Shown here: piece after piece, positions 1-10,800 of the stretch
Numbering within the stretch: the stretch's first letter is position 1
How the letters are laid out: every line of letters begins with the position of its first letter
NCBI GenBank assembly: GCA_002197995.1
Contig: NGZR01000001.1
Span: forward strand, 8,928,001-8,992,000
Length of the DNA stretch: 64,000 bases
Source: Gaeumannomyces sp. JS-464
Taxonomy: Eukaryota > Ascomycota > Sordariomycetes > Magnaporthales > Magnaporthaceae
Reading direction: 5' to 3'
Position numbers and translations under genes: made by a program
Notes under the pieces: model-generated
The model's input: only the letters and a program-made list of their open reading frames with translations
Told to the model about the DNA's origin: nothing
The model's database searches: none

Positions 1-1
1 G

Positions 2-1135
2 TTGCCCGGATCCAGTTGGCACGAGGAACCCTGGCTGATCCCTCAGGTTGTCACTCGTTTGGAGTCTGTTGATATCGTATGCAATCGCTTATCACCGTTA
101 ACGCTTGCACTGGAGGACAAAGGGGCCGAGCCGGTCGACAATATTCTTCGAGCACTCGGCCTGCTGAACCCGGCTTGTTCGGGGGCCCTTATCATCGAGC
201 TTGTCAATGAACATCGAAAGAATGCCGGGGTTCCGGGGGAGAAAGGAATGCACTCGATAGTGGCGTGGCATCCCACACTCCTCTCGTTCTTTGTGGCCGC
301 TGGCGTTACCGACATGGTGCGTCAACTGATCCGCAGCGACAAGCTCGACGTGAATGCCAAGCACCACACGGGACGTACCCCTATGATCTTTGCGATCGAG
401 AGGGGCTACAACGAGATCGCGGCACTGCTCCTTCAGACCGGGCGCGTTGATCTCCGCGCGAGGTTCCAGGGCCGGACGGCACTGATGACCGCAGTCTCGG
501 CCGGACGGGTGGGGGTCATCGAGCAGCTTCTCCGACACGAACATGTGCTTCGAGACATCAACGCCATAAGTCTCCTGGACGACATGGCCACGGCCCTGTC
601 GATGGCTGTGGACGATGGGCCGCACACCCCAGCCGTTGTCAGGTTACTTCTCTCCGTGCCGGGGATCGACATCAATTGCAACCATGTGCTCTCGAGGCGC
701 ACCCCACTGCACAAGGCAGTCGCATGCGGAGCGGTCGAGATTGTGGACATGCTCCTCGCGCACCCGGACGTCGACGCAAACAAGCCCGATTCCTGGGGCG
801 ACACGGCGGCCATGCGCGTGATTCGGCACCACGACAGATCCCGTGCCAGACCCGTCCTGGAGGCCTTGCTGCGGAGCCCCAAGGTGGATTTCAACCGACA
901 GGACACCATCGGCTGCACCCTGCTGGCGCAGGCCGTCGCTGCCGGCGACGTCGAGCTGGTGGAGATGCTGCTGGCCAGCGGGCGCTGCGACGCGAACCTG
1001 CCTGACCGGCTGGGCTTCACCCCTTATCGGATCGCAGACATGCAAGGCCAGCGAGAGATCATGCGCCTGCTCGTGGACCTGGTGCCGAACCTCGATGTCG
1101 ATGCGAGAGAAGTGTGGGCAGCGGGCTGTTTTTAA
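2..1135 (+). CDS. Ankyrin-repeat protein, C-terminal part (5' end outside window)
   Basis: The frame is open from the first bases of the window and ends with TAA at 1133-1135, giving about 377 residues. The first in-frame ATG lies near residue 83, so the real start is probably upstream of the window. At least six or seven ankyrin units are visible: phrases such as TPMIFAIERGYNEIAALLL, TPLHKAVACGAVEIVDMLL and TLLAQAVAAGDVELVEMLL repeat with the usual spacing of about 33-37 residues, followed by D-V-N/D-A-N loop residues. Ankyrin arrays are protein-protein interaction scaffolds. No catalytic or NACHT/HET domain is visible in the part present, but in filamentous fungi such arrays often follow an N-terminal NLR-type domain that would lie outside the window. 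The reading frame is intact. The family assignment is secure; the function is unknown. Confidence 0.85.
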   Translation: MPGSSWHEEPWLIPQVVTRLESVDIVCNRLSPLTLALEDKGAEPVDNILRALGLLNPACSGALIIELVNEHRKNAGVPGEKGMHSIVAWHPTLLSFFVAAGVTDMVRQLIRSDKLDVNAKHHTGRTPMIFAIERGYNEIAALLLQTGRVDLRARFQGRTALMTAVSAGRVGVIEQLLRHEHVLRDINAISLLDDMATALSMAVDDGPHTPAVVRLLLSVPGIDINCNHVLSRRTPLHKAVACGAVEIVDMLLAHPDVDANKPDSWGDTAAMRVIRHHDRSRARPVLEALLRSPKVDFNRQDTIGCTLLAQAVAAGDVELVEMLLASGRCDANLPDRLGFTPYRIADMQGQREIMRLLVDLVPNLDVDAREVWAAGCF

Positions 1136-1343
1136 GTGCCGGGTGTGGGTCGTGGCTAGAAGAAACGCAGAAGCGAGGCCAACACGGCGCTCAAGGGTTA
1201 CAAGCCCCTGAGCTTGAAGCTTCCTCCCATCCTTTTTTTTTTTTTTTTACTTCCATTTTTCCCCCTCAAGCCACCGTCCCTCAGTGCAAAAGTCCAAAGA
1301 AACACCTTCTTTTTCCTATTTTGCAAATCTCAGCTCCGGGTTC
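1136..1343. other. 3' flank of ankyrin gene
   Basis: Non-coding stretch with a run of 16 or more T near 1231-1248 and pyrimidine-rich sequence. Nothing else was recognised. Confidence 0.5.
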
Positions 1344-1890
1344 TCATCCTTGCGACTGTTGACCAGCCTGGCCATGCCCATGCCCATGCCCGCGAACGTC
1401 TGGAGGTGTTCGAGGGTGCGCATGCTCCGCAACTCCTACCACCTTTTCTCCATCTCCAGTGAACTTATGCGCGATCAATACGAGCGTAGAAAACTTCCAG
1501 ATACGATTATCACTTCCGCTCAAACCAGCCCTACCCCCGCGCACCGTTGCCAAAAGCGGCGCAAACGTCAGGCACAGAATCGCCAGCGGCGGCGCCGACC
1601 AGGCCCAGCGGACATGATGGAGGGCTCGCTCACGATTGCGAACCCCGCCACCGTCGCGGGGGCACTCGTCCCAGCCCAGGGGGTCGGGGCTCGCCGTGCG
1701 CACCATGTCCGTCGGGCTGCGGATCACGCGCGCGAAACACGTCCACGACCGTCGCCCGTGCGGTACAGCACGCCGACGAGGCCGGCCAGGGTGGCGTTCT
1801 GGCCCGCCGCCGGGTCTCCGTCCCCGGGGAGCCCCGCGTGGAAGTTGTTGTTGCCGGCGCCGGCCGTCGGGTTGAAGACGCCATCCATGA
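1344..1890 (-). pseudogene. Relic of a DUF3176-like membrane protein C-terminus
   Basis: On the minus strand the pieces of one protein can be followed only by changing frame. The order is a Gly/Asn-rich stretch beginning MDGVFNPTAGAGNNNFHAG (about 1888-1830) that stops near 1725, then ALHHVRWAW, a hydrophobic helix PPLAILCLTFAPLLATV and IWKFSTLVLIAHKFTGDGE, and finally, in another frame, a methionine/glycine-rich tail. A tryptophan-flanked last membrane helix followed by a W-K-x-S-x-L-x-L-L-x-H-G-like motif is how I recall the C-terminus of the fungal DUF3176 family. That match is from memory, not alignment. At least two frame changes and no usable start codon indicate a decayed or truncated copy. 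Assembly indels could account for part of the damage, but the N-terminal three quarters of the family is not visible. Confidence 0.42.
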
Positions 1891-2692
1891 ACCCCGTGGC
1901 GGTCAGTCAGTCAGCCATTGACCCAACTTTTAGTCGTTGCTGCAGACCCGCCTGCCCCATAGTATGCACCCCACAACGGGCCGAGCCGTGTTCACGAACA
2001 GCGGGTTGCGCACCCGGTGGATGGTCCGAACATAGCAACTGACATAGCACCACTCCCGTGTGATGCGCATGACACGAGCATCTCCCCATCGTAGTGGGTA
2101 GAGTCGGGCACTTCACATCCAGGCTACCTATTATATGTTTGTCGTGCTTTGTTTAGGGCATCCTGCCTTAGTTTCCGAGGAACTGCTCCATTCTGGAGGG
2201 ATGGGCATACGATGGGCTCGCTCAGGATAGAGGCGGATCAAATCGCGACTTTCAATGCAAGCATCAGCCGCAGTGCTGTGGGGGCGGGCTTCGACTCCAA
2301 GAAGTGGGGCTTCTTGTTGTAATGTCGGGCACCTGAAGCTCAGTGAAGGAAGCACCTGCGCAGAAAGTACTGTATGGTTGGAACACAGGGTTCTGGGTCA
2401 GTCGCACGTCTCGCTTCTGTCTGTCCGCGCCCCCCTGGCGTTGTATTTTGGCGGGCCCAGCCAGCCGCCGGATCACCTGTCAGACCCTGCAGTCCGAAGC
2501 GGCTGGGAAGGCGAACCACGCGCGCCCCAGGGCCCAGGGAAGCCGCAGCCTTTGCCGAACATGGCAACCTTTGCGTCTTCCAACCTAGGCTACATGGTTG
2601 GTCATGGACGGGACAAGAACCAACCTTTGGCAGAAACCAGAGCGAACAAGAAGTGTGTTCGACGTAGTTCCTCCATGGCCGCCCGAAAGAGA
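1891..2692. other. Intergenic, nothing recognised
   Basis: Open frames here (for example the 334-codon plus-strand frame from 2255) show no domain, have biased composition and overlap the better minus-strand gene, so they are treated as chance. Confidence 0.4.
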
Positions 2693-3590
2693 TTATGTCG
2701 GCCTCTGAATCCCGATTCTGCCTCTCGGGTCCGTTCTCATTATCTCGGGTTTTTTACTTGTTCCTCCACCTCGATCGCGCGTGATTTCTTTGGCCCCGGT
2801 GGTGGAAGCAGGCGGTTTGCGGGCCTTCGTAACGCCGGCACCGGCTCGGGGTCGCAGGCTGTATCTCTCCACACTGGGCGAATCCTCGAGCCGCAACGAC
2901 GCCGCGGCAGGCTTCCTCCTGGCAGCGCCTGTCCTGCGGGGTGCCGTTGCTTTATTGTTGGCCGCTCGGGGTTCCGTCTGGGTTCCGTCATCTCGCATTT
3001 GGGCTGTCGGTCGCGGGCGGCGGCTCTGGCGACCGGTGTCCTGCTGCCACAATTGGTCTGGGCGTGGCAAGCAGCCCTTCGGTGCTTGGGCGGGGGCCGC
3101 TGGGAGCCTGACGTGGTTTGGAATCGGCGGGCGTCGACTTTAAAGCCAACGGAGGCATCGCAGAGCAATCCGGCGGCCTTTGGATCTCAGGGAAGCACCC
3201 GGCAGAGAGGAGTGCCTCGAAGAGCTGGACGAGATAGTCCAGCGTGGAATGGCGAATGAAGCGAACGGCAGGCCACCAGAGGTCGTCGTGGGGTTCGGAA
3301 GGATTGCATATTATTTTTGTGGCGATTTTGTCAAACGCATCTCGCAGTTCCTTCAAGCGCTGCTGCTGGCGTTCGGCGAGGAGCCCGTGGAACTCGTCTA
3401 TCGTGGATGCGCGGGTGGCGCAGTCGTTGACATCGTGGTGGAACGCTTCGGCATTTAGGATGGGCGAAGGCGCCGTGTTGTACTTTGGGTGGAGGTCTTC
3501 GAACAGCACTTCCATGAGAAGGCCGAATTTGAACGCAGGCCAGCGCCATTCGCGATTGTGGAAATCGACGCGGGGGGGTCGTTCATTCAT
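2693..3590 (-). CDS. Hypothetical protein, possible dispersed fungal family; frame broken
   Basis: The minus-strand frame starts MNERPPRVDFHNREWRW at 3590 and runs 200 codons. The first 130 residues have normal globular composition, rich in Trp, Phe, His and charged helix (for example QRLKELRDAFDKIATKII). They are followed by a low-complexity Pro/Ser/Arg tail. The tail is most convincing if the frame moves, around 3000-3070, into the frame ending at 2693, where the basic sequence YSLRPRAGAGVTKARK appears; such tails suggest nuclear or nucleic-acid-associated proteins. No known domain was recognised. The start could lie further upstream in another exon. It is likely a real gene or a recently broken one; the function cannot be inferred. 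Confidence 0.5.
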
Positions 3591-4655
3591 GGTCGCGCGG
3601 CAAAGAGCTGATGTGCTGCTCGGCGGGAGGTGGTTCCAGCCTTGTCAGGCTGATGATGGTGCCATTGTGGCACGTGTAGTGGATGGGGACCTAACGACGC
3701 CGGCGTCCATGAGCACCGGGTCACCCAGCAGCCGCCGTACCGCGGGAATCGAACTTATAGTAGGGGGAGGCGAGGAGCCGGGAAGAGGCACCCCACCCCA
3801 CTCCATTGAAGCCGGCCGAGCTACGGCTACCGCACTCTGTTTGGCCGCGCCGCCATGCCGCTGTCCAGGCGCGTCAGGTACATGCACAATGGCTGCGGCG
3901 GTCGTTGGCCCCCCGCCATGGCGGCTGCTGCCACCACCGCAGACCCCAGTATCGCTGGGGGGCTCGCTCTCAAGCGGGACCCCTGCCCCGAAGGAGTGCA
4001 GCAGATGATGGCAGAGGCGCAGACTACGACCGCCGATGAGATGTCCTGTCGATACCTTTCTTATGGCTCATAGTCGGGGAAGTTGGCCGGCCAAACGCAG
4101 TCGAGTGGGGGAGCTCTCAAACTATTTGGGCTGCCTTTAACTTTTGAACTATATTCTCCCTCTTCTACCTACCACGGTTTTCCATTTCCCTGTTCTATTC
4201 TCCTTTTTATTTCATTCCATCCCCTTTTCTTGCGCGTAACCACAAGAAACAATGGGATAACATATGAGAAAAGACATAGAAGATGGTATAGGAAATAATT
4301 AAAGCAGGGCCCGACAGGAGTTGCTGGGGATTCCAACATGGTCGACTTCGGGCAGGCGCCACCAAGCGCCATCGCCTTCCAAGTCGAGGCTTTCCTCAGC
4401 TTCAAGTTTTTTTACTCTCCGGTCGTATCTCAAGCCTCTCAACCTAAACCTTCCCCCCATCTTTTTTTTCCTGTCTTTTGAGATTATTTAACCCCCAGCT
4501 CATTCCATCTCGCTCTACCCGGGTAGGTAGCTTCTTACTATTCCTACTCTGAAACCTCAATCACTCCCGTTGCCTTTCTATCAATTTTAACAATTCTTTA
4601 AACGCGGGGTCGTCACATATATCAATCTCCGCTGTTTCTTGTCCCGCAAATCACC
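3591..4655. other. Intergenic, nothing firmly supported
   Basis: Minus-strand frames at 3645-3887 are short and unlike any family I recognise. From 4130 onward the sequence is AT- and pyrimidine-rich, consistent with a promoter or 5' leader for the coiled-coil gene at 4656. A GTAGGTAG element lies near 4523. Confidence 0.4.
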
Positions 4656-5182
4656 ATGTCTCCTCGCTCCTCTATGCCGGATGCCGTCCGGCTATCCCTC
4701 AACCAGATAATCGCCAAGTTGGATAACCTCATTCGAAAAGTCGACAGGACGGACGAAAAACTCGACAGGCTGGAGGGCAAACTCGACAGAACGGACGAAA
4801 AACTCGACAGGACGGAGGACGCGATAGGCGAGCTGGGGGGCGCGATAGGCAGACTGGGGGACTCGATTGGCGAGCTGAGGGATACGGTCAACAGGACGGG
4901 GAACAAGCTGGACGCCATTACCAGCGACTTGGCCGCAAAGCGGGAACGCGAAGCTGTTCTGTATGTGCATTTCACCTTTTTTTTTCTCGTCGTGCCAGCG
5001 CCGCGCTGGATGGTCTCCAATGCTAATCAGTCTCTTAGAGGCAATAGTGCCATTGCCGCTTCGCTGGACAGCCGCCAGCATCACGGAGGCCATCACCTCT
5101 AGAAACTGCTGAACGCCAACACCGGCTGTGCCATCCCTGACTTTCCTTTGACATCAATTCGCGCATGCCAATACCGTGGATG
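4656..5182 (+). pseudogene. Small coiled-coil (DRTDEKL heptad) protein, interrupted by a stop
   Basis: The ATG at 4656 is in good context (CACCATGTC). The first exon encodes MSPRSSMPDAVRLSLNQII followed by perfect 7-residue units such as KVDRTDEKLDRLEGKLDRT (leucine/isoleucine at a and d), then IGELGGAIGRLGDSIGELRD. This is an obvious two- or three-stranded coiled coil. An intron is supported at 4961-5038 (donor GTATGT, branch TGCTAATC, acceptor CTTAG). Exon 2 continues in frame as GNSAIAASLDSRQ, meets TAG at 5100-5102, and then reads on in the same frame as KLLNANTGCAIPDFPLTS to 5182. The part after the stop resembles the N-x-x-T-G-x-x-I-P-x-F-P segment I associate with this fungal coiled-coil family, so the stop looks like damage to a once longer protein. 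If translated as is, the product would be about 123 residues. Confidence 0.6.
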
Positions 5183-6099
5183 GTAACTACACATTTCTAC
5201 TATTTTGAAACTTAGCAATGCTTCCCAGCTGACTTTAAACCGCTCTAAATAGGCCCTACTGTTGGTAGGAGGAAGGGTTACTCCTGTAGGCACGGAGATC
5301 TCCAACGGTGACGAACAACCTACGATCGTGTACATCAGGTAATCAAAGGTCCTACCATTGTGCATGAAGTGGAAGAGATCTATCTGACAAAGAGGGAGCA
5401 AGAGTACAAGTATATATACACGATCCAGATCACCAAAGGCCTGTTCTTCCGCTCCCTTCCACGCGAGCCTCCGGGTCCCTCGGACCCCCAAGCCCTTTAA
5501 ATCTTACCGGTTGCATGTGCCAGCAATACGGATCCAACACCTACGATAGATCTTGTCATGGCTGCCCTCGGCTACCTACTTTTCGAGACGGATACAGTTT
5601 CCACACGGAGGCTTCGGTTGTGCATGGCCGTCGGGCTCAAGATCTGATCTCGGGATGGGGGACTCGGGTTTGAAACAGCATCACCACGGCATAGGTTGGA
5701 GGGGTTGGCGCTGGCTATAACGCAGCTAGACTGGTAGGATCGAACAAGTTCTGGGAATCGTCTGTCTCATGCAATCGCGCGGCTTCGCGTCAAGAATCTT
5801 ATGCGGTGATCCAAACGTCCCTCGTCGATCTTCGACAACGCCTAACGATCGGGGTAAATGGAACTTTGAGCAGTTTTTAATTTAACACCTGAGCCTCATT
5901 TCTTCCTGTTCTTTTTCCTGTTCATTTCTTGCGAATACCTCCTTCGACGTCACCGAGGGTATTGCAGCCTTTAGGGGTCGCCTGCGGCGGCGGCGGGGTT
6001 CTGGATACTTGGAACGTCGCCAACACATCCCGCCGGCGTCTGGTAAGGATGTACATACCGTCGAGCCTCGCGCCTCAGAGACTCATTGATAAGCTCGCC
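5183..6099. other. AT-richer spacer between inverted coiled-coil copies
   Basis: No coding frame with recognisable content. It sits between two inverted, diverged copies of the same gene family (4656 plus strand, 6239 minus strand). Confidence 0.4.
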
Positions 6100-6239
6100 T
6101 CAGACAACAGCAAGCTTGGCCTCGATAGCTCGAATGCTGTCAATCGTATCCTCCAACTTCGAGCCCATCCTACCGATTTTGCGTGAACCAATCCAATTTG
6201 GCGATGATCTTGTCGGGACAGCTGGATGGAATCGGGCAT
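6100..6239 (-). pseudogene. Second, decayed copy of the coiled-coil family (inverted)
   Basis: On the minus strand from 6239 the sequence reads MPDSIQLS, then after a frame change KIIAKLDWFTQ, then after another KIGRMGSKLEDTIDSIRAIE, ending at a stop at 6100. This lines up in order with the gene at 4656 (MPDAVRLSLNQIIAKLDNL, then the heptad coil). At least two frame changes are needed, and the tail after the coil is missing or unrecognisable. It is interpreted as a diverged inverted paralogue about 1.4 kb from the first copy. Confidence 0.5.
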
Positions 6240-7805
6240 GGGGTATCCGATCGACCAGAGATTCGAGGGCTGGGTGGGAGGAGATGGAATGAGTTGGAGG
6301 TTTAATGACCTGTGAGAAAATGATAGGGAGGCTTACAGGTTCGAGGTTATCGCCGCGAGGTGCGACAGGAAGAGAGACCCGAAGCTTCGGATAGACTGCC
6401 CCCCCCCCCCCCCCCCCCAACGACGCCGTCGACCTGGCACATCTTCCACACGCCTCTCCGCCGCTTACTCTGGCTCCAGCGGGTTGACGTAGCCGAGTGT
6501 CTGATTGGCCACGATGCCGACATCGATCAGTTGAATGCCCGGGGTCGCATGGACAGTCCGCGAGCAACTTTAAAGGATCTATCCACTCAAGGGGATGAAT
6601 TGATCCCGCGGGCACAGATTGTCGGCACTCCCATCTTCTAGTTTGGTCAGGGGTACCTGCGGTGTGGGTGCGTCTCCCTCGGGGAGACAGGGTATGGGCC
6701 GAACGGCTGGTTTGTGCGGGATGCCGCCCTCGAGCCACGGCTTCATGGCAGACGGCAGCATCGAGGGCCGGAACCCGGAGCTGAGGATGGTGGAAGCTGT
6801 GCGCGAGCTAATCAGGATCGATGGGCCACGGCGAACGCAACCTGGAACCGGTGGCGTAGCTCGTCTGCATGGACGACGTGTCGGCCAGCGGGAAATCCCA
6901 AAGTTGCACAGCCAGCTCAGCCGTTGTCAGGGATTCTACTACCTACGGAAACTGAACCTCGCGGACGAGCAAAGCTGGCAGAAGCTTGCAACCCCGGATC
7001 CCCGTGTCCAGACTGTGACTACCTCCTGGATACGAAGCCGGCGACGGTCCAGCCACAGCCGCCCATGGGTGCCTAGACATCTTCAACTCTGAATACGGCA
7101 GCCCTTACCGGGGCTGTGGTTTTATGGCTGGTGGCGTTGCAATGGCCGTCCCGGCTCAACCATCAGGCTGATTCTGGAGGCGGTTGATGACCATGGGCAT
7201 CCGCTGATGCTTAGGAGAGTCGTAATTGCAAGGCTTTATTGGGAGACTAAGACGGATGTCCCTATATGGGATTTTAGAATTTTCGTAACTCAAGGCCGCC
7301 TAGAGTGCCTATGGGTCCAAGTTTTTTTATAAAAGAAAAAGGGGGTGAGATGCATGGGCGCGTCTATCGTCCCCGAGCGCAAGTCGAGTTGCTACACCAA
7401 GACATGGTCACAAAGCTGAACAGGGACACAATCATTCCTAGTTTCTCACATCTACTAGCAAAATACAAAACAGTTATTGACTCGAAACAGCGGTAAATCG
7501 TACGTAGCTGGGTTCTGGCGCCAGGAGAGTACAAAAAAAAATAGAGCGGGGACGGGTATCGTATCTCTCCTCCTCCAGGAGTCTTAGCCGAGAGACGCCT
7601 CCCTGATACCATCAATAACATAAAAGAGAAGAGGGGAGAATCATGGGTCGTTGAGTGGGTGATCATGCAAAAGAATAGAATCGTGGATGTGCTAAACGTG
7701 ATAAGGGGGAATAGGCACCCCTCAGCACCAGGTGGGAAGTGCCTGGCCTCAAACAACCGTGCAGGTCTCGCTGGGTGGAGAGATTGGGCTGTTCGGAGGG
7801 TCTGC
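6240..7805. other. Intergenic / degenerate, nothing recognised
   Basis: Several open frames of 60-210 codons exist on both strands, but none shows a domain or a plausible intron-exon structure. 7100-7800 is AT-richer and contains the 3' flank of the giant gene ending at 7806. Confidence 0.4.
6399..6418 (+). repeat. Poly-C tract (20 C)
   Basis: An uninterrupted run of 20 cytosines. The length is likely to be inaccurate in the assembly. Confidence 0.95.
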
Positions 7806-10800
7806 TCACAGCTCCTCGACGGATGAAGAGCCGGGAGTCTTGAAGGCCTTCTCCAGGAGAACGACGCCGTTCAGCATCTTGCCGACGTCTGTCTTGTCGA
7901 TGGTTTCGCAGTCGCGGCGAATCTTGGTCATGAGAATTTTGAGCTGTTTTGGGATGATTCACGGGGTTAGCTATGCTGAATCAGCGCAGGATAAAGGCGA
8001 CGTCTAGAAAGTCGAAGTCATCACTTACAAATGGGACGGGACTCTGTGTGAATGCGCACACCTGCTTTCCGTCGGTTCCGCTCGCCTCCCTCGAAGCTGG
8101 GTCGATGAACCCATCGGCTTGAACAGAGACCTCGTCGCCTTGGCCGCCCTTCCAGTCGAGCCCGAGCATCTCGCAGATGGTCTTGTACTCGTCATATGAC
8201 GAGATGAAGAGCTGCCCAGCAAAAACGTTGAGCTGCGCCTTGAGCTTGAGTGGGCACGACCAGGTTGGAGGCGGCATCGGGCGGGCGTGCAAGAGAAGGT
8301 GATCGAGCGGGGCGAAGCTCCTTGTCGAGCGAGGCGCGTACAGATGGAGGACCACCTTTCGGTGCGCGACGATATCTTCCAGCAGGCCCTGGGCCTCGAA
8401 AGGGCTGATGATGACCATGGTGTCCACCACATGAGAGGGATCGCCCCGGGTGCTGGTTAGGATCCACCGCACCGCCCGCTGATACTGGTCGAGCCGGCTT
8501 TTTGCTCCCAGAGCCGAGTTGCTAGATTCCTGGATCGTGCTGGCGAAATCGCGAGTGGTCCGGACATCGCAGGGGAATTCGTCGACACGCAGGTTAATGG
8601 CGGCGGCGGCGCTTGTGCTGGTGAGAGACTCCCAGGCGGAGGGGAAAAACTGCGGTGCCGAGAACGCAGGATACTGTGATGCCGAGAAGACAGGAATCTC
8701 GCCGGTTCGAACAAAGTGCAGGACTGCTGCGCTAATGTTGTGAGGCGCCGGCTTGGCAGGTTTGGGCTTCTCAACATGCCGCTCCTGTTCGATCTCGGGC
8801 GCGAGCTCTCGCTCCTGCTCCTCGTGCAGCGCAGCAGAGCCCAGGTTTACGGTGCCGAACTTTGCGCAGTGGCTCACGATGCAGTCCACACCCGCGTGCT
8901 GGGCAGCCTCTGGACAGCATGGCCTGGCGACGCGCTGGCCTGGCCGGTAGAGATCGTCGATCGTCTGGGCTTCGACTTCAAGGAGCTTGTTCGCCAGGTC
9001 CTGGGTGATCTGGCCACGGCCCGTTTGGGAGTAAATGCTCTGCTGGTGGGCGTACCTCCGCCCTTGAACCTCCCACAGAGGGATGCTCCGCTGGATGTCA
9101 ACGAACGTCTCTTGGATTGACCACTCAAGGACATCCATGACCTCGATGGAGCCTTTGCCAGCACGCTGGAGAATCCTGTTCTCGATTTCCTGCGGGACAC
9201 AGAAGGTGATAGACTGGCCATTTCCAAGCTTCCGCATTCGCATAGCTGCCTGTGTCAGCCTGTCCTTGGTAAGGTTGGCTCCGAGGGTCAACGCAGCCCG
9301 ATAATGGTCAGGAAGGCCGAGATCTGTGCCTCGAGAGTGGGCTTCATCAAGGAAAACAAGGCACACGTCGAGCTGCCGATGAAAGGGCGAAGTTAAGAGT
9401 GGCTCGGTGTGGCCTTTGAGGTCCACGACTTGCAACTCGTCTTTGTCGTTGAAGAAAACGCAAGCCTTCTTGCCACGGTAAGCGTTGAACTCGGACTCCA
9501 TTTTCAGCCATTGGCGGGCAACCTCGTCGTTTCCCAACTCGAGAATCTGCGCCCCGACGTCCAAGATGACCTGGACTTCATCGGGCATGTTCACAACCAA
9601 GCTGAGAAGTAGCTCGGCATCTGACGCCGACGAGTTTTGGCGCGGCGGAATCGAAATCACGTTATTCTCATCTCGTAGCAGATACTCGAGAACGAGCCCG
9701 TTCGTGTGCTTCTGGTCGGGTAGATCAAGATGATTGACCGACAGCGGGAGGAGTTCCCGGGAGTCGTTTGTACCCGAGAAGCCAGTTGTTGGATGGGTCT
9801 TTTCTTCTCCTAGGTCCCATCCGCTCTAGTTGTGCTCAGTTAGCAAGCAAGCAGAAAAGCCATCAGCAGCTAAAACAGTGCACTTACAGCACTCAGCTTG
9901 GAGGGAAACTCTTTGATGAACTTCGGGAATACGACTCGGCTGAGGAAGAAATCGATCGCGCCTTTGGAATACCGCAGACGGGGGAAGATTTGCTGGGTAC
10001 ACTGCCCAAGATCCTTGAGGTTCACTCCGTCGAGGTGTTGGAAGGAGGAGGGCAGGTTATCTGCGTCCTTTACCCATTCGTCGTAGTCTTGTTCGGGCTG
10101 GTCTGACTTCATGAGGTGGGTGAAGGCAAGGAACAAGTCGTCGTCCGAGAGACCGCCATAGTATGAGCTCAGCGCGGTCAGAAGCATCACGACTTCGGGA
10201 TGGGAAAATTCCGAGCGCGCCGAGGGGCAGTCCTTGGCCCTGTAGGGCACAGCGAGCCGTGTCGGCGGGTTGCGGTTTTGGTCGAAGCCGTAGCCGACTC
10301 TCCATCGCTTCGAGAAAACGAAGCCGAGAATTCCGCCCGCAAGAAGACCGCGGAGGAGAAGGAGTGGGCGCTGCGTCGACTGACTCCAGAGACCGCGTGC
10401 TCTGGGAGCCTCAACAGCAGCGATTTCCTCAGGAGTCAAGTCTGGCTTGGTTAAATACTTGAGGAGCGCCGCGCTGTATCGTACTAACATTAGCCTTTTT
10501 ATCATTCCATGGGTTTGAATAGAACTAACTGTAAGATATCATAAGGATTGAAGGTGAGTGGAAAAGCAAGAGCAACCGAATCGGCACTAACCGTGAACGA
10601 AGGCCTTGCCTGGCAATGGGCAGTCCGGGAAGTCCGGTCCGACAAATTCGCTCCGCGATGGCATGAACGAGGCTATCCCGAGCCGCTTGATCGAATACAC
10701 GGAGGCGAGAGAAGGACCCAGAGCGTTTTTGGTCGTTAATCGCAAAGGATTTGGGTATCTTCTCAGCGATGGGGAGGCCACATCCTTGACCACAGCCAGG

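Noticed and set aside
2255..3259. 334-codon plus-strand open frame
   Set aside because: No domain, odd composition, and it overlaps the more protein-like minus-strand gene at 2693-3590.
3736..3757. tRNA-like box B on the minus strand (AGTTCGATTCC)
   Set aside because: The bases before it (ATAAG) cannot pair with CCCGC to form a T-stem, and no box A or acceptor stem lies at the right distance.
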